NCBI GenBank assembly: GCA_029212885.1
Contig: JARGPC010000002.1
Coordinates: 352,474-416,473, forward strand
DNA length: 64,000 nt
Direction of reading: 5' to 3'
Source of the DNA: Coxiellaceae bacterium
GTDB taxonomy: Bacteria; Pseudomonadota; Gammaproteobacteria; Coxiellales; Coxiellaceae
Part shown: in pieces, positions 25,295-34,265 of the stretch
Layout: every line of letters starts with the position of its first letter
How positions within the stretch are numbered: the first letter of the stretch is position 1
The notes under the pieces: generated by a model
What the model saw: the letters and a program-made list of their open reading frames with translations, nothing else
Databases searched by the model: none
Told to the model about the DNA's origin: nothing
Position numbers and translations under genes: made by a program

Positions 25295-26373
25295 CCTTTG
25301 GTCTCTATAATCACAGCGGCAGTTGCGCCAACACGCAGTGGGTGTTTGTGGTCGCTGTTATCGATTTGGATAAAGACCGGAAAGCGACTGAATAAACGTA
25401 ACCAATTAATGGTTTCGGCAACTTTAGGTAAGCTGGTTTTTTGTGATATCACGCGCCCTCGGCTAATCGCCGGGCCAACGCTGGTGACGGTACCGTTCAG
25501 GGTTTCACCCGGGAAGAGCGAAACGCGAATTTTGGCGCGCTGACCGGTTTTAATGCGTTCGATTTCCGGTTCGAGGTAGTTGGCTTGAATCCACCAGTAG
25601 CTGTTATCAACTATGGAGAATAAATTTTCACCCACGTGAATGTATTCACCAACGCGTAAGTAGAAGCTGGATAGGGTGCCATTAACGGGGGAATAGATGG
25701 TGGTATAGCTGAGTTTCTTTTTGGCTAATGCCATTTTTGCCATGGCGCTATGCAGTTCACCATTGTGCTCAAAGGCGCCAAGCTCGGCTTTTAATTTTGC
25801 GACGGTGTATTGCGCTTGATTTACTTGCGATTTGGCGGTGGCAAAGCGTGATTGCGATTGGTTATATTGTGCTTCTGGTACGGCATTTTCAGTCGACAAC
25901 TTTTGGAATCGATAGAATTCTTCACGCGCATAGATCAGCTGCGCTTTACGTTCACGCACTAAGTGCTCTGCAACTTGAATCGATTGACGTAATGCATCGA
26001 GTTGTTGTTGTACAGTGCGTAGCTCACCTTTGGCTTGATTGAAGGCTAGCTGGTAGTCAGTGGGGTCAATTTGGAAAAGCTTTTGACCTTTTTTTACCTC
26101 TTCATTATTTTTAACGTAAATTTCGGTAATGGGGCCGTATATTCGCGCGGCAATTTTTACCCAATTGGCTTGGACATAGGCGTCAGTGGTGTAGGGGTCT
26201 TTAATGAATAGAAAATAATAGCCAATAATGAGTAAAATAACGACAATGATGCCAACGATCCATCGAATTATTGTACTGCTTAGGTTTAACAAATCCGTTA
26301 AATTTTTCATGCATGACATCATGGCTAATTTGATTCCATATAGTAGCATGTCTAACAGTTGTCGTTCAATCAA
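25291..26373 (-). CDS. HlyD/EmrA-type membrane fusion (adaptor) protein
   Basis: A periplasmic adaptor with one N-terminal membrane helix (WIVGIIVVILLIIGYYFLF), a biotinyl-lipoyl half domain (PITEIYVKNNEEVKKGQKLF), a coiled-coil hairpin and a second lipoyl half (TIYSPVNGTLSS). It is the partner of the FUSC protein. The longest frame begins with TTG at 26373; internal ATGs at 26349, 26322 and 26310 are all possible and none has a strong ribosome-binding site, so the true N-terminus is open. The 4-bp overlap with the FUSC gene indicates one transcript. Confidence 0.85.
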   Translation of the reverse strand: MIERQLLDMLLYGIKLAMMSCMKNLTDLLNLSSTIIRWIVGIIVVILLIIGYYFLFIKDPYTTDAYVQANWVKIAARIYGPITEIYVKNNEEVKKGQKLFQIDPTDYQLAFNQAKGELRTVQQQLDALRQSIQVAEHLVRERKAQLIYAREEFYRFQKLSTENAVPEAQYNQSQSRFATAKSQVNQAQYTVAKLKAELGAFEHNGELHSAMAKMALAKKKLSYTTIYSPVNGTLSSFYLRVGEYIHVGENLFSIVDNSYWWIQANYLEPEIERIKTGQRAKIRVSLFPGETLNGTVTSVGPAISRGRVISQKTSLPKVAETINWLRLFSRFPVFIQIDNSDHKHPLRVGATAAVIIETKG

Positions 26374-26387
26374 TCCGTGTTATGGAA

Positions 26388-26403
26388 CGACGGCGAGCCG
26401 TCG
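26388..26403 (-). terminator. Short GC-rich hairpin between genes
   Basis: CGACGGC and GCCGTCG form a tight stem just downstream of the 26458 gene on the minus strand and upstream of the adaptor gene. The following T content is weak, so it is a possible terminator only. Confidence 0.4.
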
Positions 26404-26457
26404 ATTCATGTGGGGACTTCCTTGTCCAACTGATGAATATTTATGGTTTAGTGATAT

Positions 26458-27513
26458 TTAAGCCGCTGGCGCAGGATTATCACTTCTGATAGCTTCATCG
26501 CCTTGATCAGTTAATACTTTTAATTTTTCTGTTCTGTTTCTGAATATTCCAGCATACAGCTTATCTTTCATGTCATTACCATTTAGATTGGACTGAGAGC
26601 TGAAAATTTTAGTTATGAAGCCTTGCTTTGCTCTGTCTGCATTATTAAGTTGATTTAAGGTTGCAGCCATTTCAGCGGCAACAGTATCTACATCACTGTT
26701 TGCAAGGACGAAATGTGGGTCTTGGTTTTCTTGCATTTTGATCTTTAGTAATACAAGCATTCCAAGCTTTACATTTTTCCGAGCATTGATATTGGTTTCA
26801 TTTTTTGTTTCTTTCGTTAATTCTTTAATTCGTCTATTTAACCAATTCATCTGCATGCTATGTAAAACTTTATTATCATTATTTATAGTTGTTGTCTGTA
26901 GTTTGTCGCTAGAGCTATGAGTTGGTTCATTACCATTCACGATTACACCAGTTTCTGTGAGTTTAATAGAAACATCTCTTGTTGTTGGTTGGGCGATTCG
27001 TGTTGTGACGCGCGAATAAGATGTGGCTGAGTCTCTTATTGGAGCCAGTGGCATCTCATGCATGATTTCTGTGGCGACAGAGTCTACTAGGTCTTTGGTA
27101 TAAGGGTTTTGATCTGGTAGAGCTAGTAGCTTAAAATATTCAGCTATATCATTAAAGCTCTGCTTTGAATTGATATCAGGAAAATGAGGTTGGATTAAAT
27201 GAACAAGAGCCTGTTTAACGATCATCAAGTTATATTGGGCTGTCTCATTGGTTGGGAGATTTTGAAATACTTCTCTGCTCAGTGCGCGCTCTATAGAAGC
27301 TAATTGAATCATTAGGTTATGAAGTTGCAACTCCTCTGATTTGTTATCATTTTTGTTTGATAGTGACATGTGATCGTTTAATAAGATTTGCAACTGTTTG
27401 TCTAACGGTTCTGGCGCGCCCGGGTAAGTGCTAAATGTAGTTGCCGTTACCGGCTTTAGTTGTTTCTTAACGTTGGTTTTAAGTAGCTCTGCAAATTGAC
27501 TATATACTCTCAT
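26458..27513 (-). CDS. Hypothetical helical protein, candidate effector
   Basis: A 351-residue soluble protein with no signal peptide, predicted mainly alpha-helical with a disordered Thr/Ser-rich middle (about residues 160-215). AAAGGT precedes the ATG. The C-terminal end is short, polar and acidic (DQGDEAIRSDNPAPAA), which is compatible with a type IV secretion tail but is not proof. No family recognised. It is transcribed alone, ahead of the HlyD-FUSC pair. Confidence 0.6.
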   Translation of the reverse strand: MRVYSQFAELLKTNVKKQLKPVTATTFSTYPGAPEPLDKQLQILLNDHMSLSNKNDNKSEELQLHNLMIQLASIERALSREVFQNLPTNETAQYNLMIVKQALVHLIQPHFPDINSKQSFNDIAEYFKLLALPDQNPYTKDLVDSVATEIMHEMPLAPIRDSATSYSRVTTRIAQPTTRDVSIKLTETGVIVNGNEPTHSSSDKLQTTTINNDNKVLHSMQMNWLNRRIKELTKETKNETNINARKNVKLGMLVLLKIKMQENQDPHFVLANSDVDTVAAEMAATLNQLNNADRAKQGFITKIFSSQSNLNGNDMKDKLYAGIFRNRTEKLKVLTDQGDEAIRSDNPAPAA

Positions 27514-27747
27514 TTATACGTACCTTTAGGATTTAAAGTCTTTTAATAATTTATGTTCGAATAGTACACCATAGTACTTAAAGTAATATTAACCGTGCTA
27601 AATTATTGATTTTACTTGTTGTTTTCAAGCTCTCTACTTGAAAAAAGCAGGGGTATTTGGATGGGTAGTGATGGCATATTTGCTGATAAGGCGATTGAAT
27701 AGTGTTTAGGCAGCGGTTATAATCGGCCTCATTCAAAGAGAACTCCG

Positions 27748-29313
27748 ATGATTACGATACAAAACGCGACCCTTTCCTACGGTGCTAACCCACTGATTGA
27801 AGACATTAATTTAGCGATCTACAACAAGCAAGTTGTCGGTTTGGTGGGCTCTAATGGTTGCGGTAAAACCAGCTTATTAGCCGCATTGCAGGGTGATGGC
27901 CCTTTATCGCACGGTGAGATTTCAATTAAATCCGATGCGCGTCTTTCAAGCTTAGAGCAAGAGATTACCGGCCTGGAGCGATCGGCGCATGACTATGTGT
28001 TAGGGGCCGATGAAAAGCTCAGCGGCATTTATCAAAAACTAGCGCAAGCGGAAGAAATACAAGACTATGCGGCAATGATGGATTGTCATGGCGAGCTTGC
28101 CGAATGTGATGGTTACCGTGCTGAATCGATTATTGCTAAGATCTTAGTCGGGCTTGGATTCACACAGGAAGACTTACAAAAGCCAGTGTCGAGTTTTTCG
28201 GGTGGCTGGCGTATGCGTTTAAATTTGGCGCGTTGTTTGTTTGCCCCCAGTGATATTTTGTTGCTCGATGAACCAACTAACCACTTGGATTTCGAAAGCG
28301 TCGTGTGGCTACAAGCGCACATTAGATCATACCCTGGCATTGTGGTGTTGGTATCGCATGATAGGGATTTTTTGGATTCGATAGTGACGCATATCGCACA
28401 CGTGGAGAATCATCGATTAAAAATGTATACCGGCAATTATTCTGCATTTGAAAAAGAACGCGCGATGAATTTAGCGATTCAAGGGGCGCAGCATCGTAAG
28501 CAACAGGCGAAGATTCAGCATATGCAGTCGTATGTTGATCGTTTCCGTTTTAAAGCGTCGAAAGCAAAGCAGGCGCAGAGTCGATTAAAGGCGATTGAGC
28601 GTATTGAGCAAGTGGCTGCGGTGCATGAAGCATCACCATTTACTTTTGAGTTTTCAGCGCCAGACAGCATGCCAGACCCGATGATCACTTTGAATAAAGT
28701 GAATTTGGGTTATGGCGATAACGCGGTATTAAAGCAGCTGAATTTTAGTATTCGAGCGGGTCAGCGCATTGGTTTGTTGGGGGTTAATGGCGCAGGTAAG
28801 AGTACGTTAATTAAGGCGCTGTGCGGCACATTGCAACCTCAGGCGGGTAAGTTGCAAATATTTACCGGTGTGCGCATTGGTTATTTTGAGCAGCACCAGG
28901 TGGATAGTTTGCCATTGGATTCAACCGCTTTGGAATATATGCGATCAGTGGCACCCAAAGCAGCTGAGCGCACGGTGACGCAATTTTTAGCCGGTTTTGC
29001 CTTTAGTCGCGATCAAACCTTGCAAACTATTGATACCTTTTCGGGTGGTGAAAAGGCGCGTTTGGCTTTGGCAGTGATTGTTTGGCAGCGACCTGGTCTT
29101 TTATTGCTCGATGAGCCGACTAACCACTTGGATATGGAAATGCGCGAAGCGTTGATGCTAGCGCTGCAAAGCTATGAGGGCAGTGTGGTATTGGTGACGC
29201 ATGATCGTTATTTGTTAAGGACCTTGGTGGATGAGCTGTTTTCAGTTGCGGATGGCAAAGTGGCCCCTTATGAGGGTAATGTGGAAGACTACAGCTCGAG
29301 CTGTTATTCTTAA
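27748..29313 (+). CDS. yheS: ABC-F family ATPase, YheS type, lacking the C-terminal tail
   Basis: Soluble twin-ATPase ABC-F protein of 521 residues. Walker A motifs are GSNGCGKTS and GVNGAGKST; signature motifs are SSFSGGWRMRLNLA and DTFSGGEKARLALA; both Walker B motifs read LLLDEPTNHLD. The inter-domain linker (QSYVDRFRFKASKAKQAQSR) matches E. coli YheS. ABC-F proteins act on the ribosome during elongation. E. coli YheS is over 630 residues; this copy stops just after the second ATPase domain (VEDYSSS), so the C-terminal helical extension is missing. A palindromic repeat begins 7 bp after the stop. Some relatives naturally lack the tail, so truncation is an inference. Confidence 0.88.
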   Translation: MITIQNATLSYGANPLIEDINLAIYNKQVVGLVGSNGCGKTSLLAALQGDGPLSHGEISIKSDARLSSLEQEITGLERSAHDYVLGADEKLSGIYQKLAQAEEIQDYAAMMDCHGELAECDGYRAESIIAKILVGLGFTQEDLQKPVSSFSGGWRMRLNLARCLFAPSDILLLDEPTNHLDFESVVWLQAHIRSYPGIVVLVSHDRDFLDSIVTHIAHVENHRLKMYTGNYSAFEKERAMNLAIQGAQHRKQQAKIQHMQSYVDRFRFKASKAKQAQSRLKAIERIEQVAAVHEASPFTFEFSAPDSMPDPMITLNKVNLGYGDNAVLKQLNFSIRAGQRIGLLGVNGAGKSTLIKALCGTLQPQAGKLQIFTGVRIGYFEQHQVDSLPLDSTALEYMRSVAPKAAERTVTQFLAGFAFSRDQTLQTIDTFSGGEKARLALAVIVWQRPGLLLLDEPTNHLDMEMREALMLALQSYEGSVVLVTHDRYLLRTLVDELFSVADGKVAPYEGNVEDYSSSCYS

Positions 29314-29319
29314 CGGACT

Positions 29320-29381
29320 CGTCATTGCGAGCGTTAGCGCGGTAATCTAGATTGCTTCGTCGCAAGCTCCTCGCAATGACG
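29320..29381. repeat. Extragenic palindromic repeat (CGTCATTGCGAG family)
   Basis: A 62-bp element with perfect 12-bp terminal inverted repeats CGTCATTGCGAG and CTCGCAATGACG. The inner parts also pair partly. This is a widespread REP-like family in gamma- and alphaproteobacteria. It directly follows the yheS-like stop codon. Confidence 0.8.
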
Positions 29382-29391
29382 GATGGCGCGT

Positions 29392-29443
29392 TGTCATCCA
29401 GGACTTGACCACTGTCATCCCGGCCCCCGAGCCGGGATCCAGG
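29392..29443. repeat. REP element (GTCATCCCGG family)
   Basis: GTCATCCCGG ... CCGGGATCCAGG palindrome, preceded by a degenerate partial copy (GTCATCCAGGAC). Related copies occur at 44316-44403, 48239-48290 and 56706-56716. Confidence 0.75.
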
Positions 29444-29464
29444 AACTTAAAAAAGGACTTAATC

Positions 29465-29956
29465 ATGAAACGAATACTGCTCCCCTTAGTTACTGTAATT
29501 TTAGCGCTGACCTTTCAGTGGTCATTTGCTGTTCAGCAGGTAGCCGGTGTTAGAACGGTTCCCAGTCAATACAATGTAAAACAAACGGTTCAACGTTTGG
29601 TGGTGATTTTGCGTCGTGACAACTTTATCGTGCGCGGACTAATTAACCATCAAAGCATTGCGAAATCATTGGGTCATGATGTTAAGCCTAACATTGAAAT
29701 TTTAGCTGGCCGACCTGATTTTGATTACCCATTAATTAATGCTAATCCGATGTCGGCATTATTCTTGCCACTGGCGTTTGTGGTCTGGGAGGGTGAAGGC
29801 AATGTTACGTATGTCTCTTATTGGGATCCAAAAAATAACATCACACCGCTACTGGACTTAAAGAATGCTGATGCCATCAAAGTGGTTGATAAAATGTCTG
29901 CTCGACTTGTTAAGTTAATTGCTTCAGCGACAGAAGCTAAGTCTAAAAAACGCTAG
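29465..29956 (+). CDS. Exported DUF302 domain protein
   Basis: A 163-residue protein with a signal peptide (KRILLPLVTVILALTFQWSFA). The mature part fits DUF302: LVVILRRDNFIVRGLINHQ, then GRPDFDYPLINANPMSALFLPL and YVSYWDPKN. The family is thought to bind small ligands, but no reaction is known. AAGGA precedes the ATG at 29465. The longer frame beginning at 29405 is only the translation of the adjacent REP element. Confidence 0.78.
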   Translation: MKRILLPLVTVILALTFQWSFAVQQVAGVRTVPSQYNVKQTVQRLVVILRRDNFIVRGLINHQSIAKSLGHDVKPNIEILAGRPDFDYPLINANPMSALFLPLAFVVWEGEGNVTYVSYWDPKNNITPLLDLKNADAIKVVDKMSARLVKLIASATEAKSKKR

Positions 29957-29974
29957 TCTTTTTTTTGCAAAAAC

Positions 29975-29995
29975 ACCGGGGTTATCTACCCCGGT
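29975..29995 (+). terminator. Hairpin after the DUF302 gene
   Basis: ACCGGGG and CCCCGGT form a 7-bp stem around a seven-base loop, 19 bp after the stop codon. There is no T-run on the plus strand after it; on the minus strand it is followed by GTTTTTG. Termination in one or both directions is plausible. Confidence 0.45.
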
Positions 29996-30110
29996 AACTC
30001 ATTGATTATTCATGCTGTATTCTCGCTATTTCGTTGCACTTGAAAGATACTATTGCACCAGTATTATGTGTTCAAAGCTTAGGTAAGGTATTAAAAGTAA
30101 GGTATATATA

Positions 30111-33100
30111 ATGAGAAGTAAGTTGAAGCATATAATTGCTGATCGTAGTGCTCGTACATTTTGGAATGGCGTGAATCGAGACATGCAAAGACCTGCGGGC
30201 CTGAAAGTCTCGGATATATTCCAATACTTTATTTGTATTGAGCCTGAGTACATGCCTCACTTACTGGCGGGGTTTATTGAACGCTTTCCGCAAGACCTTC
30301 CTTTAACGCTCTTGAAGTCATTTGCTGTAAAAATTCAGCAGTGGATGAGAGATGATGATTCAGGGCTAAATAGTGCCAGACTTTGGCCTGAAAAAAAATT
30401 CTTTAAAATCCTTTTTGATGAGCTAAGTCCGATCAAGCGCGCATTATTTGGTGCTCGCCCTAAAAATGAAGTTGAGTGGCAGCTTTTAGCTGACAGCTAT
30501 ACACCCGAGTTAACACAATTATTATTTGATGCGGTAGCATATGGTGATGATGCTGAATTTGCTATGGTTACGGCATTGCCATTATTTAATCCATATGCCT
30601 ATCTGCGTGGTGTGCATGATTATATATCACAAATTAATGCCAGTACTGATTTGACTGATGCACAAAGAAGCCATCGAGTCGAACAGATACAGCAGTTACA
30701 GAAGGACAGCTGCGATGCAGTTGATCGTTCTTGTTTAAACATGCACATGTCACGCCAACCTTTTGCCATAGTAGATTTGGCTGGTTTTTCTAATGCAATT
30801 GATAGTTATGATCCTGTGATGGTGCCGGAAGATTATAGTGTGCCAGATTGTAATCCTGAAATAATTGCTCGATTTTTTACATTAACATCATGGTTAGAAC
30901 AGCAAGGCTTTGAAGCGATTAGACTTAAACTGCAAGGTAATGTGGCAATTCGAACAGCCAATGTTTTTCAGCAAACTGTTTTTCGATTAGAGTTATTTTG
31001 TGCGAATATTTGGTCGACATTACAAAAAGCAGAGTTTGTGGAAACCGTTTATTGTGATGTTGGCGTAGAGATAAAGGCTTTAAAGTGTCGTGAAAATTTT
31101 ATTAACCCAGAGATTATTGATCAGCTTGGTAATTGCGCAGAAGGCGTTGAAGAAGGCTTTATAGCCTTGGAGCGCTTTTTGAATGTTCCTTTTCATCAAA
31201 AATTATTTAATGACGTCAAAAGAAATGTATTAATTCAGTTTCATCGTCAATATGGTACGCGACCCGGTATGGAAGTACATGTCGATGATGCGGAACTATC
31301 TCGTTCATTAGGTTTATATGTGCCTGATGCTTATAAGTCAGATTCGTATCGTCTGCTGATTTCAACAACGCAACTGCAGTCATTAAGCGGAAAAATATTA
31401 CTTGAATATTCATCTGCGCTGATTGCAGTTAAGATGAATGTAAGTATCTGGTTACAGCAGCTAAAAGGTAAATCAGATTCAGGTGGATTAACACAAGATT
31501 GCAATTCTATTGTTTTACTTATGAGGGCATGTGAAGCACTGTCAGAGATTGATATTGATATGACACCAGCTCAATTGCTAAAAGTACTGACTACGTTAGA
31601 TGAGCAGTCTGCTATTGAGTGGTGTGAGCAAGCGACTGAAACAATCGTAGCCAATCCTAAATACACCATTATCGTCACCACGGAAAGTGAGTCATACACA
31701 CAATTTAACACATTAATTGGTTCAAAGTTCAAAATGCTGGTTTCTGAAATCGAACAGGTGTCAGAATCGAAATATTTATTTGATTATCATCAGGGGCTCG
31801 TTGATATATTAAGCAGTGAGGATGATATAACAGATGATCAAAACAAAATATTAACTGATGTGTTAACCGCACCGGATGGATTGTATTTTATAATGGGTGT
31901 TATTGAAAGGATGAATGAAGGTGATATACCTGTTATCGCTAAGAAACTGTTAGTTCGCGCAAGCAATGGTGAAAGCATTTATACAGCATTAGCCAAGGAT
32001 GCTGAGTTAGCGCAATTATTTGTAGGTGCTCATGTGCGAATAGAAAGAGCAGAGTATGAAATAGTTGCGAGCTGTGATGGCGCTAGTGATTTATACGATT
32101 TACTTGCATCTATAGCCAGCGCTACTGCAGCAGTTAGTGAGAGAGCAGACGATGATGAGATGAAAGATGATGGTGAAGGTATTACTACACCAGTAGGGTA
32201 TGAAGAGTACCATCATCAAGCAGAAATGTTATTAACAGCTCCGGGTGCTGTTAATTATTGGTTGGGGCATTTAGCCCGTGACGGTCGTTATAATGCACCT
32301 GGCGAGCTATTAGTGGAGATTCTAAGCTATTTGGTGATTAAAAATATTCCTCCCTATAGGTTCAATAGTTTTTCGGAATTACTAACCGCCTTCATGCAAG
32401 GTAGTTGTAATTATAGAGTTTTGGCAACCAGTTATTTAGAAGAAAGGCTCAGAGTTCAGCTACAGTCAGGGGATTATGAAGCTTATTTAGCTACTGCCGT
32501 ATTGTTACCTGAAAAAAGTCTAACAGTAAAACTGTTTGATGAAATTACGTCTACTGATTTATTGATTAGCAGCTCTCAAGCTTTAAGAAACTTTGTAACA
32601 TTGGTTGGCCGCTCTGATGTGGAAATAGGTAAATTGGCAGCTGAAAAGATTGGCACATGGGTGAGTGTTGCTGGCGCTGCAGTTACACCGTTACATCGGC
32701 AGGTAGCTGCGCAGTTAGGGCCATTAACAGAGTCGCCTATTAGTGCAGGACTGGTTTATGACTTATTGCAGTTCATTGTAATGAATTTTTCCAATGATCC
32801 AGATAAGGTTAATGAAGTATTGGCGATGACCAAAAAACTGAAAATGTTACTCAGTCCGTCATTGTGTGAAAAATTATACCGGGATTTAAGCAAGAAAATA
32901 CAAGAAAGTGAGTCTTATGACATAGACGAATTTATGATTATTGTGTTGTTGGATTTGCAATGCAGTGATGAGCTGCAGTTGAAAAGAATGATTGAAGATT
33001 TTGTTGGATCAAACATAGAACCTACTTCGTTTGACCAGTTAGTAATGAGAGTTATTTCTGTTGGCGCGATGTTGGGCGCAGAGTCAAAGCAGGCGGTTGA

Positions 33101-34178
33101 GATAATTTTAAAAAAATCAAATCCCAAACGTAGGCCAGCTTCATATGAAGATTTTAGAGAGCTATTAACAATTGTGTTTAACACTTTAGGATCGGCGTCA
33201 AAACGCAGTGTGGATATATTGCTTGAACATTTTAGTGAAATACTTACAATGCCCGAAATAAGTCAAATGTTTTGTGTGATTCATGGAAAATTAGCTAAGA
33301 GTGACACAAAAGAAGTGGTAGAAAGTGTTTTGACAAGTACGCTTAAGGGCGCAATTATTTGTAAACACTCTGATTTGATGCAATTGCTGGATTCGGTTAC
33401 TTCTACGTTAGGTCCAGAGTCCAAAGTCGCTATTGAAATAATAATACAATCCTGTAATGGGGTTACTATACCAAATGGTGTTTTTCTTTCGGGCGTAATT
33501 CGAGATATTTACACGACCTTAAAAGGTGAGTCAAAAGATTGTATTAAAGCTTTACTGGATAATGAAAGTATATGCGAAAATATCTTCATTAATGACCGGC
33601 GACTTCCAAGGACTACTTTACGTCATTTTGAAGATGTGATGAGAGAACTTTCTTCATTAAAAACTGATGCAAAAGAAATGGTGAAGAGTTTACTCGATAC
33701 TGTTACCAAAGCCCCTTTTGCATCTCGCATTGATAGCTATATGCAGGTTGTTAGAATAACATATCAGTATTTTAGAGACGAGTCGGCAGAACTCATAAGC
33801 TATTTCCTTGCTAATCCACGCGTGCTTAATTGTATTAACGCAGAGGGTTGGATGGAGCAATTTCTTATATTTGTGAATAAAATTATTAGTAGGTCATTAA
33901 TCAGAAGCGAATTTTTTAGCGCATTCTTGTGTAAGCCAGGTGTAAAAAAAATCATTAAGCCGTTGTGTGCTGATGAAGAGGGTCCCGCATATAGCATTTT
34001 AGCTGATATTTTTTCTCCCGAAGAATTAGAGAGTTTATGGGATGATCGCTCTCCTTCACCTGCTAGGTTATGTGGTCTTTTCGCTGAGTCTGACGATGAA
34101 GGTGATGATGTAGATGAGGCTGTGGCTGGTGATATTGAGGAGAAGCCAGATGCTCAGCTAGGTCAGGGTCTAACATAG
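30111..34178 (+). CDS. Giant helical protein, paralogue A; candidate effector
   Basis: A 1355-residue cytosolic-type protein with no signal peptide or membrane helix. Residues 1-430 are strongly similar to the next gene: shared blocks include RTFWNG/GYFWNG, PYAYLRG, MVPEDY, VFQQ, KCRENF, NCAEGVEEGF, PFHQKLFND and LGLYVPDAYK. The middle shares scattered blocks such as RASNGESI. Residues about 930-1270 contain at least six degenerate helical repeats of 50-60 residues, each with an LG.ES-like turn, suggesting an alpha-solenoid. The C-terminal 30 residues are strongly acidic (EESD-type) and end AQLGQGLT, resembling an E-rich Dot/Icm signal. No family recognised. Confidence 0.72.
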   Translation: MRSKLKHIIADRSARTFWNGVNRDMQRPAGLKVSDIFQYFICIEPEYMPHLLAGFIERFPQDLPLTLLKSFAVKIQQWMRDDDSGLNSARLWPEKKFFKILFDELSPIKRALFGARPKNEVEWQLLADSYTPELTQLLFDAVAYGDDAEFAMVTALPLFNPYAYLRGVHDYISQINASTDLTDAQRSHRVEQIQQLQKDSCDAVDRSCLNMHMSRQPFAIVDLAGFSNAIDSYDPVMVPEDYSVPDCNPEIIARFFTLTSWLEQQGFEAIRLKLQGNVAIRTANVFQQTVFRLELFCANIWSTLQKAEFVETVYCDVGVEIKALKCRENFINPEIIDQLGNCAEGVEEGFIALERFLNVPFHQKLFNDVKRNVLIQFHRQYGTRPGMEVHVDDAELSRSLGLYVPDAYKSDSYRLLISTTQLQSLSGKILLEYSSALIAVKMNVSIWLQQLKGKSDSGGLTQDCNSIVLLMRACEALSEIDIDMTPAQLLKVLTTLDEQSAIEWCEQATETIVANPKYTIIVTTESESYTQFNTLIGSKFKMLVSEIEQVSESKYLFDYHQGLVDILSSEDDITDDQNKILTDVLTAPDGLYFIMGVIERMNEGDIPVIAKKLLVRASNGESIYTALAKDAELAQLFVGAHVRIERAEYEIVASCDGASDLYDLLASIASATAAVSERADDDEMKDDGEGITTPVGYEEYHHQAEMLLTAPGAVNYWLGHLARDGRYNAPGELLVEILSYLVIKNIPPYRFNSFSELLTAFMQGSCNYRVLATSYLEERLRVQLQSGDYEAYLATAVLLPEKSLTVKLFDEITSTDLLISSSQALRNFVTLVGRSDVEIGKLAAEKIGTWVSVAGAAVTPLHRQVAAQLGPLTESPISAGLVYDLLQFIVMNFSNDPDKVNEVLAMTKKLKMLLSPSLCEKLYRDLSKKIQESESYDIDEFMIIVLLDLQCSDELQLKRMIEDFVGSNIEPTSFDQLVMRVISVGAMLGAESKQAVEIILKKSNPKRRPASYEDFRELLTIVFNTLGSASKRSVDILLEHFSEILTMPEISQMFCVIHGKLAKSDTKEVVESVLTSTLKGAIICKHSDLMQLLDSVTSTLGPESKVAIEIIIQSCNGVTIPNGVFLSGVIRDIYTTLKGESKDCIKALLDNESICENIFINDRRLPRTTLRHFEDVMRELSSLKTDAKEMVKSLLDTVTKAPFASRIDSYMQVVRITYQYFRDESAELISYFLANPRVLNCINAEGWMEQFLIFVNKIISRSLIRSEFFSAFLCKPGVKKIIKPLCADEEGPAYSILADIFSPEELESLWDDRSPSPARLCGLFAESDDEGDDVDEAVAGDIEEKPDAQLGQGLT

Positions 34179-34265
34179 ATATCGGGTTTGATATTGGTAT
34201 ATCACATATGTGAGGCGTGGATTTTTAGTGATAGGTAATGTTCATAAGTGTAAAAGGTAAATGTA

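Noticed and set aside
29405-29464. 20-residue N-terminal extension of the DUF302 protein
   Set aside because: It is the translation of the REP element; the ATG at 29465 has a proper site and a signal peptide follows.
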